From Brachypterus glaber (taxonomy: Eukaryota; Arthropoda; Insecta; Coleoptera; Kateretidae): a DNA stretch of 64,000 bases. Made by a program: the position numbers and the translations under genes. The notes under the pieces were generated by a model. The model ran no database searches and was not told where the DNA came from. It saw only the letters and a program-made list of their open reading frames with translations. The stretch covers positions 3,472,001 to 3,536,000 of the forward strand of contig OY294047.1 in the NCBI GenBank assembly GCA_958510825.1, written 5' to 3'. Below, piece by piece: positions 1 through 9,649 of the stretch (the stretch's first letter is position 1; each line of letters begins with the position of its first letter).

Positions 1-379
1 TAATTTTTGTTGGTAATTAAATTTTTTGCTGTGAAAGTGGCACCGACTTTTATTTTTTAGTTTTTGGAGAAACAGAAGTATTTTTTTTTTATGTTAAAAA
101 CAATATTTGTTACTTTTTAGAGACAGTGATAAGTGTCAATTCGAATGGAATAAAAAATAACTTATTAGAAAGAACAAGAAGAAGTAAGTAACAACAGTTC
201 TATACAATATAACTATGGACAGACAGTTCTTAACCACAGAAACTGTGAAAGTATTATGGTGTCATCTAGTCACGTAATTTTCGATTAATCGATAATAATA
301 ATAATAATAATACCTAATTTATTAATTTAATTTAAGGAAATTTCTGAATGAAAAACCAACCTTAATTTTAGTTAGTTTA
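1..379. other. AT-rich intergenic stretch, no gene seen
   Basis: I see no convincing exon here. A short (AAT)n microsatellite lies near 292-311. The stretch ends at the TTA target site of the first MITE. Confidence 0.5.
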
Positions 380-514
380 GGGTGACTTGCACCAACTTTT
401 TGTGTGGGATTATATCAGCTAAACCGAGTTTAAGTTAAAAATGGTGCGTTCTGATTGGTCAGCCGTCAATTTAATCCAAGTTTAAAGTTAAACCATCATT
501 GGTGCAAGTGGCCC
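380..514. mobile_element. MITE family A, copy 1 (TTA target duplication)
   Basis: The ends are GGGtgACTTGCACCA and TGGTGCAAGTGGCCC, an imperfect inverted pair, flanked by TTA at 377-379 and 515-517. The interior repeats words such as TTTAAACTTGGATTAA in both orientations. Other copies are at 36646-36780 (degenerate) and 48587-48719 (TTA on both sides). The three-base TTA duplication fits PIF/Harbinger-type transposition; that class is inferred, as no transposase is present. Confidence 0.8.
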
Positions 515-517
515 TTA

Positions 518-694
518 GGGAACGTTCAAGTATAACAATTGTACCAAAATTCATACACTTCATACCCTGGTTCCCGCGCTGTAGAGATTTTATATGAAAC
601 ATGAAATCTCTTCAGCCTTTAATAACGCGAGAAACGGGGTATAAAGTGTATGAATTTTGGTACAATTTGCGTTTTGTAATACTTGAACGTTCCC
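518..694. mobile_element. MITE family B, copy 1 (TTA target duplication)
   Basis: Termini GGGAACGTTCAAGTAT and ATACTTGAACGTTCCC-like, flanked by TTA at 515-517 and 695-697. Most of the element is palindromic: a CATACACTTCATACCC-type arm recurs inverted. It shares its left TTA with the right TTA of the family A element next to it. Related copies are at 8940-9090 and 55867-56039. Confidence 0.8.
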
Positions 695-1036
695 TTAGTG
701 TTAATGTTTGGATAAACTAACCTTAACTTTTGATTGATTAAATTTTTAAAAAGTTTAATAAAACAAGCCGTGAAGATATGTAATGCTGCGCATTCCATCA
801 TATACTATACAGGGTGTATTTGAAATAGGGTCGGAAATTTTAACAGGTGATTCTACATGATAAAATATGACAAAAAGTTCCTATAAACATATGTCTAAAA
901 ATGCGTCATAAGGGAGCTACGCCCCTTTGAAATTGGCCAAAAAAATCGGTTTTTATTTAATAACTCAGGAACCCTTTGAGAGATATTAACGAGGTTTTGC
1001 ACGTGAATTAATCCTAATAAGGCCCATCTTTATATG

Positions 1037-1757
1037 TCATTTTCACGTACTTATTTAAACCAGGGGTGTGCGAAACGGGGGGGCCTTATCAGTTTTTTGT
1101 CCCAAACTTTTTTCTGTGTAACTTTTTTGCAATTTTATTTTTGAAATATGATTCCTCAGGTCAAAATACATAAAAAGGTACTCTTGTTGTAATACTGTAG
1201 GATTAACCGTTTTCGAGAAAAGTTCATTTGAAGGTGAAATTTCACGGTTCGAGGACGAAAAATTAAATACTAAAATGTCGAAAACCAAAATTTTAATGAT
1301 GCAATGTTATTCTACAACAAAAACTAAGAAAAAAAGTTTCCATACATGTAGGTCGAAAAAACGCTTTTAAAGCTACCATAGCCCTTTAAAAATGGTGCAT
1401 ATTTAGGAGACCATAGCTCCATTAGGTTTCATTTTTGGAAGTACCTGTATATGAGGTTTTTTTCTTAGTTTTTAATGTACATTCGCCCTGCATCATTAAA
1501 ATTTTGGTTTTCAACATTTTAGTATTTAATTTTTCGTCCTCGAACCGTGGAATTTCACCTTTAAATGAATTTTTCTCGAAAACGGTTAATCCTACAGTAT
1601 TACAACAAGAGTACCTTTTTTATGTATTTTGACCTGAAAAATCATATTTCAAAAATAAAATTGCAAAAAAGTTACACAGAAAAAAGTTTGGGACAAAAAA
1701 CTGATAAGCTCCCCCCGTTTCGCACACCCCTGGTTGAAATAAGTTCACGAAAATAAC
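1037..1757. repeat. Near-complete palindrome (foldback repeat) of 720 bp
   Basis: The arm at about 1037-1340 reappears inverted at about 1452-1757; both carry the block ACCAGGGGTGTGCGAAACGG or its complement at their outer ends. The central 110 bp also has inverted words (ACCATAG). The short open frames on both strands are mirror images of the arms and carry no known domain. Confidence 0.85.
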
Positions 1758-2346
1758 ACACGGACGAACGGACGGACGGACGGACATTTTCAAAGTTTCT
1801 TATTTTTTTGGCGATTTTGGAAAATTCGAAACTACCGCATAATACTATTCTAGCGCTGTAAATAGTATAATAAACGCCAGTAGGGGTATATGCGTCACGT
1901 GCTAAGTCTCACTTTAATACTGCGAAGACAATAGCGCGAGAATGCAAAAAAACGCTAGTGACGCAGATTCCTTTAGTATTCGTGAATGGTATGGGTAATT
2001 ACCTTTATTTTTTAAATCAAAAAATCGATTTGGACTTTCTATAGAACTACAATATCACTTGTTACACAATGTTTTCATACTTATCTTTTTTTTTGAATAA
2101 AGATAATTATTTAATTTTATACAAAGTGTACCACACAGTTGTATTTGATTATTAACCATTATTAAAAATAATTTTTATAATAATTTTTATAGCAAGAATG
2201 TTTCGAATGTTATCTCTTTAAATTTATCACCGTTTTTTTCACACGAAACCAAAAATTATGCTCCATAATATTCTAAAGATCTATGTTGCATGAATAAATT
2301 TTTAAAATTTCATAACCTTACTAAAAAATAGCATGTATTATAAATT
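1758..2346. other. Repeat-derived tail with (GGAC)n, no gene
   Basis: A GGAC-rich run (1764-1787) is followed by a block containing GGCGATTTTGGAAAATTCGA and ATACTATTCTAGCGCTG. The same block is found at about 8600-8755 and, inverted, at 60530-60715, so it is part of a dispersed repeat. The rest, to 2346, is AT-rich DNA with no recognisable exon. Confidence 0.55.
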
Positions 2347-2625
2347 CAGTGTCGGACTGGACAACCCGAGGCCCGTGAGATTTGTGACACGTAAGGGACC
2401 CGCAAAAAAAGCATTACTCCTGGTGGAAAATTTTGATGACTAAAAAAAGAGATCATAACCTCTAAAAAACAAGATTTACCCCTGGTAAAAAAATTGATGA
2501 CTAAAAAAAAATCCTTACCTCTCATAAAAAGCTTATCCCCTGGTGGGGAAACGTATGAAGGACCACCAAAACGGGGGGGCTCCGTGAGATTTTTCTCACT
2601 ATCTCACCTGTCCAGTCCGACACTG
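2347..2625. mobile_element. hAT-like MITE
   Basis: Terminal inverted repeats CAGTGTCGGACTGGACA and TGTCCAGTCCGACACTG are 17-bp exact complements. The flanks read TATAAATT on the left and GATAAATT on the right, a probable 8-bp target duplication with one mismatch. CAGTG ends with an 8-bp duplication are typical of hAT transposons. There is no coding capacity. Confidence 0.8.
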
Positions 2626-2758
2626 GATAAATTATTACTAATAATTGCATACTATTAAAATGTGTACTCAATTTAGGAAAGGACCTTGTTGGTTAGGAGT
2701 TTTGGAGATTTTTATTGTTCACGGGCAAAAAATGTAGGAACCAAATGACCGTGTCAAA

Positions 2759-3044
2759 ATAGTTATTTATGGTACTAGTGGGTAAAGTAAGATATTGAGA
2801 GGGCAATATCGGTTTACCCATGAGTGCCATACAAGGTTTTATCCAATAAATAGCTTAGGAATTCATATTTTTATTAAAAATTTTAATGACATTTACAAGA
2901 ATATAATTTGACAAGTGACAGTTGAGTGGGTAAAATAAATAATTATCCACTCAATAAAGTAAAAGCCACGCGGGGGTTATTATTGAGTTTATCTATTTAA
3001 AATAAAGCTGGTAATTGTCTTATTATCTGTATGTATTGGATAAA
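2759..3044 (+). mobile_element. Element H, copy 1 (internally deleted)
   Basis: One of eight copies of a non-coding element of about 320 bp. It runs from ATAGTTATTTATGGTACTAG to TGTATTGGATAAA. This copy lacks the internal hairpin that others have around AAATTAACCTG...CAGGTTAATTT. The remaining copies are at 32205-32820, 34464-34523, 39761-40098, 44085-44390, 50812-51023, 52242-52540 and 62622-62937. The ends are not inverted repeats of each other, so a SINE-like or Helitron-like non-autonomous element is as likely as a MITE. Confidence 0.8.
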
Positions 3045-4029
3045 TGTTATTTTCCATTTTACTTTCCCCGACAAAAGTCTTGCGTTAGTAGAAAAATGCT
3101 TCGACGTTTCATATCCAAAAAATAAGATTGCCTAACTAGATTTTATGTTTTAATAAACCTAGGCCAACAAGGGAAAGTATTATTTTGTTGGAATCAGTAT
3201 TTTTTGTTTGAGTGCTTAACCCCTTCTGGATAGGGTCACTCAATCAGTTATTACTTTGTTTTTTTTTGTCTAATGTTTTGGTGGTTAGCCGTTTGGGTTT
3301 CTGGTAGTTTTCGCCTAAAAACCAAACAACTACCAAGACACACTAACACGCAAACTAGACAAAGCAACAACCGATCGAGTGACCCTATTTCTGGATACGT
3401 CGCGACGCGTCGGTGCTTAAATACAACCCGATTCCGACAAGCAATGCCTTTCAACGGCATAAGTATACAGGTATTCTACTGCCTAGAATAGTTTAAAATT
3501 AAAACGTGCTTCAAATTAAAAATGATGATGATAGTATACTGTTTTTTATTGATAATTATAATAAATAATATATTATTAATAAATAGAGCTCGGATCGAGG
3601 TATTCATTTAGGTGGCTAGCAAAAATTATAATTTTAAAAACTAATTTTTAAAGTAAATTAACACTTAATGGATTGGTATTGGCAAATAAAAATATCCTTC
3701 TGCAAAATTTGCAAAATTTAAGATGATGGATTCAAGATGGCGACTATTATTTTCAAAGTCCTAAATAAAAATGAAATATGGCGCTTATTCTCCCTCTCAG
3801 CGCGATCCAGAACTAACGTGGACGTTTTTTGTTTTGTTTTTTTTTGTTCGTTTTGTTTTGTTTTATTGTTTTGTTTTTTTCTTGTTATTTTTTTGTTTGT
3901 TTTTATAATTTTTTATTATTTTTTTTTTTATTTTTGACGTTGTTATTATTGTTATATTTTCTAAGCTATTTTTTATTTTATTCTGCTTCATGACACTTTT
4001 GATAACAATTATTAACTTTGTCAATGCAT
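3045..4029. other. Intergenic, low complexity; one inverted repeat
   Basis: An imperfect inverted pair around GGTCACTC...GAGTGACC (about 3234-3384) encloses complementary internal words (CTGGTAGTTTT / AACTACCA). From 3820 to 3930 the plus strand is a T-rich run, which accounts for the poly-Phe open frame there. No gene is seen. Confidence 0.5.
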
Positions 4030-4635
4030 AAAAATAGTATATTAAAGTACTAGTTTCATAAAATACGTTTTTAGCGCACGAGTAAAAGTTTAGAAAACGA
4101 GCCGCTTGCGGCGAGTTTTCTAAAGTACTAGTGCTCTAAAAACGTGTTATGAAACGAGTGCTTTATACAATTTTTTCTATTTTGCTCTAAAATTTAAAAA
4201 ACTTACATTTCTCTCTCTCTCTTTGTATGTGGCTTTTCCCTTCCGGATAATTAGCCAGGGTTTCAAAACTTACATTTAAATTGATGACTGATTTAGGGAT
4301 TTTTGTTTTGGGTTGGCATTACAGTTTACGCCATGTTTAAAATTATAAGAACAAATGATATTTTGAGATATTTTACAGTCATCTCTTCTTTTTTCACTGC
4401 AATTAACCAGTCCACAATTTTAACACGGTAAAGAATTACCCAAACACAAAATTTTGTAAAAAATTAAACTTTAAATCGACATTGACATTTGCACGCAAAA
4501 CGTCAAGAGATAGGCTTTTGTATGTTGCCAACCCAACAGAAAAAAAAGTAGAGACCTCTTATGGGCCTATAAGAACACGCAAAATGCGTGTGATTATGAG
4601 CTTATAAGAGTCGCAAAATAGAAAAAATTGATTAT
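4030..4635. mobile_element. Element P, copy 1 (pair with 31340-31860)
   Basis: About 550 bp are shared, in opposite orientation, with 31340-31860. Shared blocks include the hairpin GAAAACGAGCCGCTTGCGGC (about 4092-4111), the tract GATTTAGGGATTTTTGTTTT, CGACATTGACATTTGC and an end near ACACGCAAAATGCGTGTGAT. A small extra insert here (about 4210-4266) is flanked by AACTTACATTT on both sides, consistent with a later small insertion. No protein is encoded. Confidence 0.75.
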
Positions 4636-4929
4636 TGGGTTTTGGGGTCCAAAAGTCCAAAAGTCCAAAAAGTCAAAAAAAAAAAAAAAATCCAAAAACC
4701 AGCGAGTCAAAAAATTTGCAAAAAAAATATATAATCGTACTAAGAATGAAAAGATGTATAAAAATTTTCAGAGCTCTAGCTCTATCTGTTTACCAATAAA
4801 CGATTTTTTAAATTAATTGTTTATAACAATCAAAAAAAACAAGTCAGTTGGTAAAATTTTTCATAATGGTTACATTAAAAAATGAAAGTTTTAAGACTAC
4901 ACACGCGCGTTCTACCAAAAAGCAACTTA

Positions 4930-5012
4930 CCTGACTAATAGCGGGAGCAGGCGGAGCAATAGCGGGAGCAGGCGGAGCAATAGCGGGAGCAGGCGGAGCA
5001 ATAGCCGGAGCA
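4930..5012 (-). repeat. 21-bp coding tandem repeat (APAIAPP)
   Basis: The plus-strand unit GCGGGAGCAGGCGGAGCAAT plus one base is repeated three times with a partial fourth. On the minus strand it encodes the heptad APAIAPP. The period is a multiple of three, so changes in copy number keep the frame. It ends directly at the exon 3 donor of the UIM-like gene. Confidence 0.85.
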
Positions 5013-7531
5013 ACACCGCTGTGGATGTTCTGGACCACACTCAAATTCTGAATCGGCGACGGTAGTGCCCCTATCGGCAATACATTAGGACTACCAACTG
5101 GAGATTGAATTCCGACGTTCTGAAATGAGGGATGGTTGTACTGAGGAGGGCACCATGACTGGTGGGCATTCCTTGTCGGGTAGTACACTTGGGACATCTG
5201 GGGCCAGTATTTTTGAGTTTGCGGCTGCTGGATCATTGGGGATACAGACACTATTTGATTGCTGCTGTAACTAAAATGAAACTGGATTAATTTTGTCGCC
5301 ACGGTGCACTACGCCACCTAAGGCCTGTTTAGGTGACCATAAGTAGCAAAATGAAGATGTTGAATGAATCAAACTTTTACTATAATATTAATTTAAGATG
5401 GTTAGACTACAATATACCATCATATGACAACTGAAAATAGTTGTCATCGATGTCAAAAGCGCATATAGTTCTCAGCGTGAAACAAAGTCTGCGACGAAAG
5501 CGGGAGGAATCATTCAAGCTCTCTTCTTTCCGTTAAAGCGTTATAAGGCGTGCGTGCCTACAGCGAGCCTCCCACTTGAACACACATTCCAAACATATTA
5601 AAATGTATTTTTTTTTTAGTTCCATATATCGTGACTTTAGGAAGTCATACAAAGTGTTATGGTCCTTGCTGGTAGTGTTGCCACCTAAGGCCTATCGTCT
5701 CGTTATCACTGAACAGAACGATAGCGAGAGGTGGAAAAATATCGTATCGAAGTAACGATAACGAGAGGCCTCTCGCCCGTAACGAGACCGAAGCGAGAGC
5801 AATAAGTATCGTACAGTCAGAGACAGTCGAATCTTAAAGCCACCTAAAATCAGATAAAAATATTTGACACAAACATAATTATTTAATTTTTGAATTTAAT
5901 GATTTTTAAAATACAAATATATTCTTTAATATGCATTATGCAGCATACATTACCCCATTATAAAAGGCTTTTATCTTTTAAAATCGTATCGCAGGCAGGA
6001 ATTGCTTCAACATTATCCTATTTTTATAGCAGATATAAAAATGTGAACTCCTGGCAGTTGCACTAAGTACATAATTAGGCTTATAGTAAGTATGGTAGTA
6101 TCTCATTAATACGAGGGGTAATTTAAAAGAAGGCAAAAGGGCCAGCGCTGCTGTTAGTAGGATTTGAGTACTAAAAATCAATTTTAAGTATTTATATATT
6201 TTGCTTTCCCATTTTTAATTTATAGTAAAAATTTAAAATTTTGACACTTGTTAGAAAAACAACTGAATAACCCTGTATATATATACATATTATTCAAAAG
6301 GACCCTTAAAAATCTACTGTATACTAACTTTTGCCTGTTACAAAACTCAATAATATTATTCGTGGTTGCAGGCGGGCTGGTAAAAGAAATCAAATCGGGC
6401 GAATCACTGATACTGGAAGCCGAACTACTTTTTCTCTGTGTAGACGGTGGCGGTGCGATCAGGGAAACTGCTGGACTATTGCCGCCGCTATTGGTCGAAC
6501 CTCCTGGCCGGGGTCTGCTTAAACATCGGTCGTATTTTATTTGCACGGAATCGGTTTCATTCATAGAAGAAGCCCTTGCAACTGAAATAAAGGATAGGGG
6601 TCTTTACCTTGAAAAAAAAAACCTCGAAAATTTTTACCTGGAAAAAAATTAACCCGATCACCGTTAGCATCAACAAATCAATAAATAAAATATTGTCAAT
6701 GTGACATACGCGCATGCGTGAGCCCGGCATTTAGATAATCTAAATGCCGAGCTCACGCATGCGCGAAGGGGGCAATCTCACATTGACAATATTTATGGTT
6801 TCAAACCTAACCTCCATTAATTAAATTGCTTTGAGGTTTCCAAAGCACTCTAGGGATACTAGATCTAGGTCTTAACTTAGCAAGGCACCTTGCTAACTTA
6901 AGACCTAGATCTAGTGTCCCTAAAGCACTCTGCAAAAAAATATATATTTTTTTAATTTTGAACAAAATGTATTATTTGGTAATTTCGTGCGATACATTAT
7001 CGTAATCAGAAAAAAAAAAGTGTATTTAAAAATGTAAAAATACAAAATAGCGCCCAGAAGAAAAAACGAAGTTAAGTGTTGAAACTCTTGCATCTAAAAT
7101 GCCATGTAAATATGATAACAGATTTAGATTCCTTGTAAAAAAGTACCTCGACAATGTTTCAATTAAAAATGTCTAGCTTTGTCGGTTTTTGCTTAAAAAA
7201 ATAAAAACAAAACTCATCATTTTTATTTTTTTTTGCGATAATTAAAAAACAAAAAATGTCAGGTCAAATTTTCTTTCAGATTATTAACACAGTCTATAAT
7301 TAACGTTTATGAGTGAGTGGGGAAAGCCCCTGTTATGGTTTCTTTAATATGCTGGATATTGAAATAAAACTTACCTGATATGTTTTTTTGTTTTGCATTG
7401 GTTTGTTCTAATTTGTTGGTTAATTCCTGAAGTCTCTTCTTATTCTTAAATTGTTCTAATGCTAGGGACTCTAAACTAAGGGCTTGGGCACGTTCTAAGT
7501 CTTCTTCATATTGTTTATCGTAATTGGACAT
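4931..7531 (-). CDS. Unrecognised protein with UIM-like N-terminus (5' part of gene)
   Basis: I do not recognise this gene with confidence. Seen: three coding exons in one phase-consistent chain. Exon 1 is 7375-7531 (start MSNYDKQYEEDLERAQALSL, 52 codons + 1 nt; donor GTAAGT). Exon 2 is 6329-6581 (acceptor TTATTTCAG, 83 codons, probable donor GTTAGT). Exon 3 is 4931-5270 (acceptor TTTCATTTTAG, 113 codons, donor GTAAGT). Together they give about 250 residues with no stop. Residues 8-30 form an acidic amphipathic helix with the ALSLES pattern of a ubiquitin-interacting motif. The middle is Ser/Pro-rich with PDLISF, loosely like endocytic adaptor linkers. Exon 3 ends in APAIAPP repeats. An acceptor just before the start (TAACTTTTAG, 7542) suggests an upstream non-coding exon. 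Later exons were not found in the window. The N-terminal region of a class II PI3-kinase or another endocytic factor is a weakly held guess. Confidence 0.6.
5271..5860. repeat. Intronic repeats with CTCGTTATCG words
   Basis: This lies in intron 2 of the UIM-like gene. Near 5690-5830 the words ATCGTCTCGTTATC, CGATAGCGAGAGG, CGATAACGAGAGGCCTCTCG and CGAAGCGAGAGC alternate in both orientations. CCACCTAAGGCCT lies at about 5311-5330 and again just before the cluster, with CCACCTAAAAT after it. This looks like a decayed terminal-repeat element; no coding potential. Confidence 0.5.
6692..6792. repeat. 100-bp palindrome in intron 1 of UIM-like gene
   Basis: ATATTGTCAATGTGA on the left pairs with TCACATTGACAATAT on the right. 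The inner stem GCGCATGCGTGAG...CTCACGCATGCGC continues to the centre, where GGCATTTAGAT meets ATCTAAATGCC. There is a short asymmetric insert (AAGGGGGCAATC) in the right arm. Probably a hairpin MITE. Confidence 0.85.
6852..6921. mobile_element. 70-bp hairpin MITE with 10-bp target duplication
   Basis: A nearly perfect palindrome runs from AGGGATACTAGATCTAGGTC to its complement ending GTGTCCCT. It is bounded on both sides by AAAGCACTCT (6842-6851 and 6922-6931), an exact 10-bp direct repeat. A 9-10-bp duplication is typical of Mutator-like (MULE) transposition; the assignment is inferred from that alone. Confidence 0.85.
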
Positions 7532-7541
7532 CTTGCTACAT

Positions 7542-8939
7542 CTAAAAGTTACAAAATATAGTAATATTTATTACGCACATCGTAAATTTAACAAGAGATA
7601 AAATAGTTTATTTTGCATTAAAGTAAATATTGTGTATTAAAAAAATGTTTATTTAGATAAAATAACATGAAATTCGTTAACATATGATACGGTTCAAGCT
7701 TTAAAAATCAGTTGTATGCTTTCAAAAGCAATTAGATATGTACCAAACAGATATTTACTTGATAAATAAAGCACAGTTTGAGTAATTTAAATAAAACTAA
7801 AAAAGATTTCTAACGATTAACGTCATTTTAATCAACAATATAACATAACCTTCAAATAATGACAACTGTTGTAGTGATCAATTTACATACTTATTTAAAA
7901 TTTGGCGCGAAGTGCCAAAATGGGTAAATAAATTTATGTTCCAAATTGGAATTCTAATTTGGATTCCGGAAGACTTTATCTCAAAGCATTATGGTTTTTT
8001 TATAATATTTGTAAGTAACTTATTTAAAAAAGCCGCGAATATATGAAATGCTACGCATTCCATTATATACTATTCACAGTAAATGGTATATTGCATTTTC
8101 CCAAATATTTGAAAAAAATCATTTTCAAAGTAAAAAATAAAAAAAAATAGATTTTTTTTAAGTCCAAACGAAAAATTTAGAAAAAAAATTGTTTTCAGAA
8201 AAAAAAATATTTTTTTTTTTTATTTTATTTTGGCGAAAAACGAAAAATTTTGGAAAAAAAAATAAAAAATTTTTTTTTTCAAAAAAACAACATTTTTCAT
8301 TTTTTTTTTGATTTTCTTTTTGCGAAAAACGATAAAATTTTGAAAAAAAAATTTAATGGTTGTTTTTTAAGTTTAACCCCCATAAATTTTTGTTTTTGGG
8401 GGGGATATTCCTCAAGTAATATTACTTTCAAAATTGGTAGAATTGATCCTTGTAATAAAAGTAATTTTTCCTGAAAAAGTTACGTTAATCGGAATTTTCT
8501 TTCAGCTTTTTTTCGATTTTTTTTTAATTTAACCCCCCATAACTTTTTTGTTTTAACAAAAGGGATCTTCCCCGCATAGAACTTGATTTTTCCTGAAAAT
8601 TCGACAGACGGACTTTTTCAAAGTTTCGTATTTTTTCATAAAACACATTTGTATCAAAGACTTCTTTGTCTGGGACGTTTTTTGGCGATTTTGGAAAATT
8701 CGAAACTACCGTATAATACTATTCTAGCGCTGCGCGATGTGAATAGTATAATAAGAAACATTTAAAGGCCACAGATGAAAAAGGATTATAAATCATAATT
8801 TTATAATTATTTAATTACTAAAATAAAAACTAATGAAATATTAATTATTTAATCACTAAAATAAAAACTAATGTAATAACAAACATTTAAAGACCACAGA
8901 AGAAAAAGGATTATAAATTATAATTTTATAATCATTTAA
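7542..8939. other. Intergenic, dispersed repeats, no gene
   Basis: To about 8020 the DNA is AT-rich and featureless. From about 8025 there is a dispersed repeat (ATGCTACGCATTCCATTATA, CAGTAAATGGTATATTGCA) also seen at 35190-35260 and 43975-44025, followed by A/T homopolymer-rich DNA. The end of the repeat (8600-8755) matches 1790-1870 and the inverse of 60530-60715. A direct repeat of about 120 bp, beginning ACATTTAAAG, lies at 8758-8880 and 8882-8935. Confidence 0.5.
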
Positions 8940-9090
8940 GGGAATGTTCAAGTATTACGTATCGAAAATTTTGATCATTTTGGACCCCCCACCCTGTAAC
9001 GCTATTTTTCCTATACCATTAACATGGGCGTAACACTTCAAAATGACCCCCACCACCCCTAGGAGCGTTACGTAATACTTGAACGTTCCC
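8940..9090. mobile_element. MITE family B, copy 2 (TAA target duplication)
   Basis: It starts GGGAATGTTCAAGTATTACG and ends CGTAATACTTGAACGTTCCC, with TAA immediately on each side (8937-8939 and 9091-9093). The interior has CACCCTGTAACGCT and inverted matches to it. Confidence 0.85.
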
Positions 9091-9649
9091 TAATTACTAA
9101 AATAAAAACTAATGTAATACTAAATATTACTAAAATAAAAACTAATCGACTTGTAAGTTTCGAAACCTCGTATCTCAAAAAATCAATTTTCGGTACGACG
9201 TTTCGAAAAGAGGATGGCAGGACACAGTGAACTTTAAAAAATAAAAGTCTGTCAAAAATGTGAATTTTTGGTAAAGTCCAAACCAAATCCCGCGTCATTA
9301 GCGTGGTATTTTTTTTGTTTTCGTCCGATTTTGATAAAAATTACCACCCTAATGACGCAGGATTTGGGTTTTAACAATTTTTATCATCATATTCCTAATC
9401 AGCGGTATCAAAAATAGTCGTATGCAAAAATTCACATTTTTGACCGACTTTTGGTTGGGTTGGGAAAAAAGTTGGTTATTTTTTGTCTTCTAAGGACCCA
9501 AGCAATAATTTTATAAGGGTCAGAAAAGTTCCGCAGCTAGGCCAAAAATCGCCGTTTCCTGACATTCTCCTTTACAAGCCGTAATGTAATAAGTTATTAC
9601 TAATAACAAACATTATGTGTTTTTTCATTATGCAAAAAATAAATAAATT
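9091..9649. other. Intergenic, one palindrome, no gene
   Basis: CCAAATCCCGCGTCATTAG (9281-9299) is repeated inverted as CTAATGACGCAGGATTTGG (9349-9367), making a stem of about 85 bp overall. The rest is AT-rich repeat flank up to the 3' end of the Aurora gene. Confidence 0.5.

Noticed and set aside
3737..3937. Hydrophobic 66-codon frame resembling a membrane protein
   Set aside because: Produced by a long T-rich run; no second exon or conserved motif.
6248..6652. 134-codon plus-strand open frame over exon 2 of the UIM-like gene
   Set aside because: The minus strand has the splice-consistent chain and protein-like composition; the plus frame runs through intron sequence on both sides.
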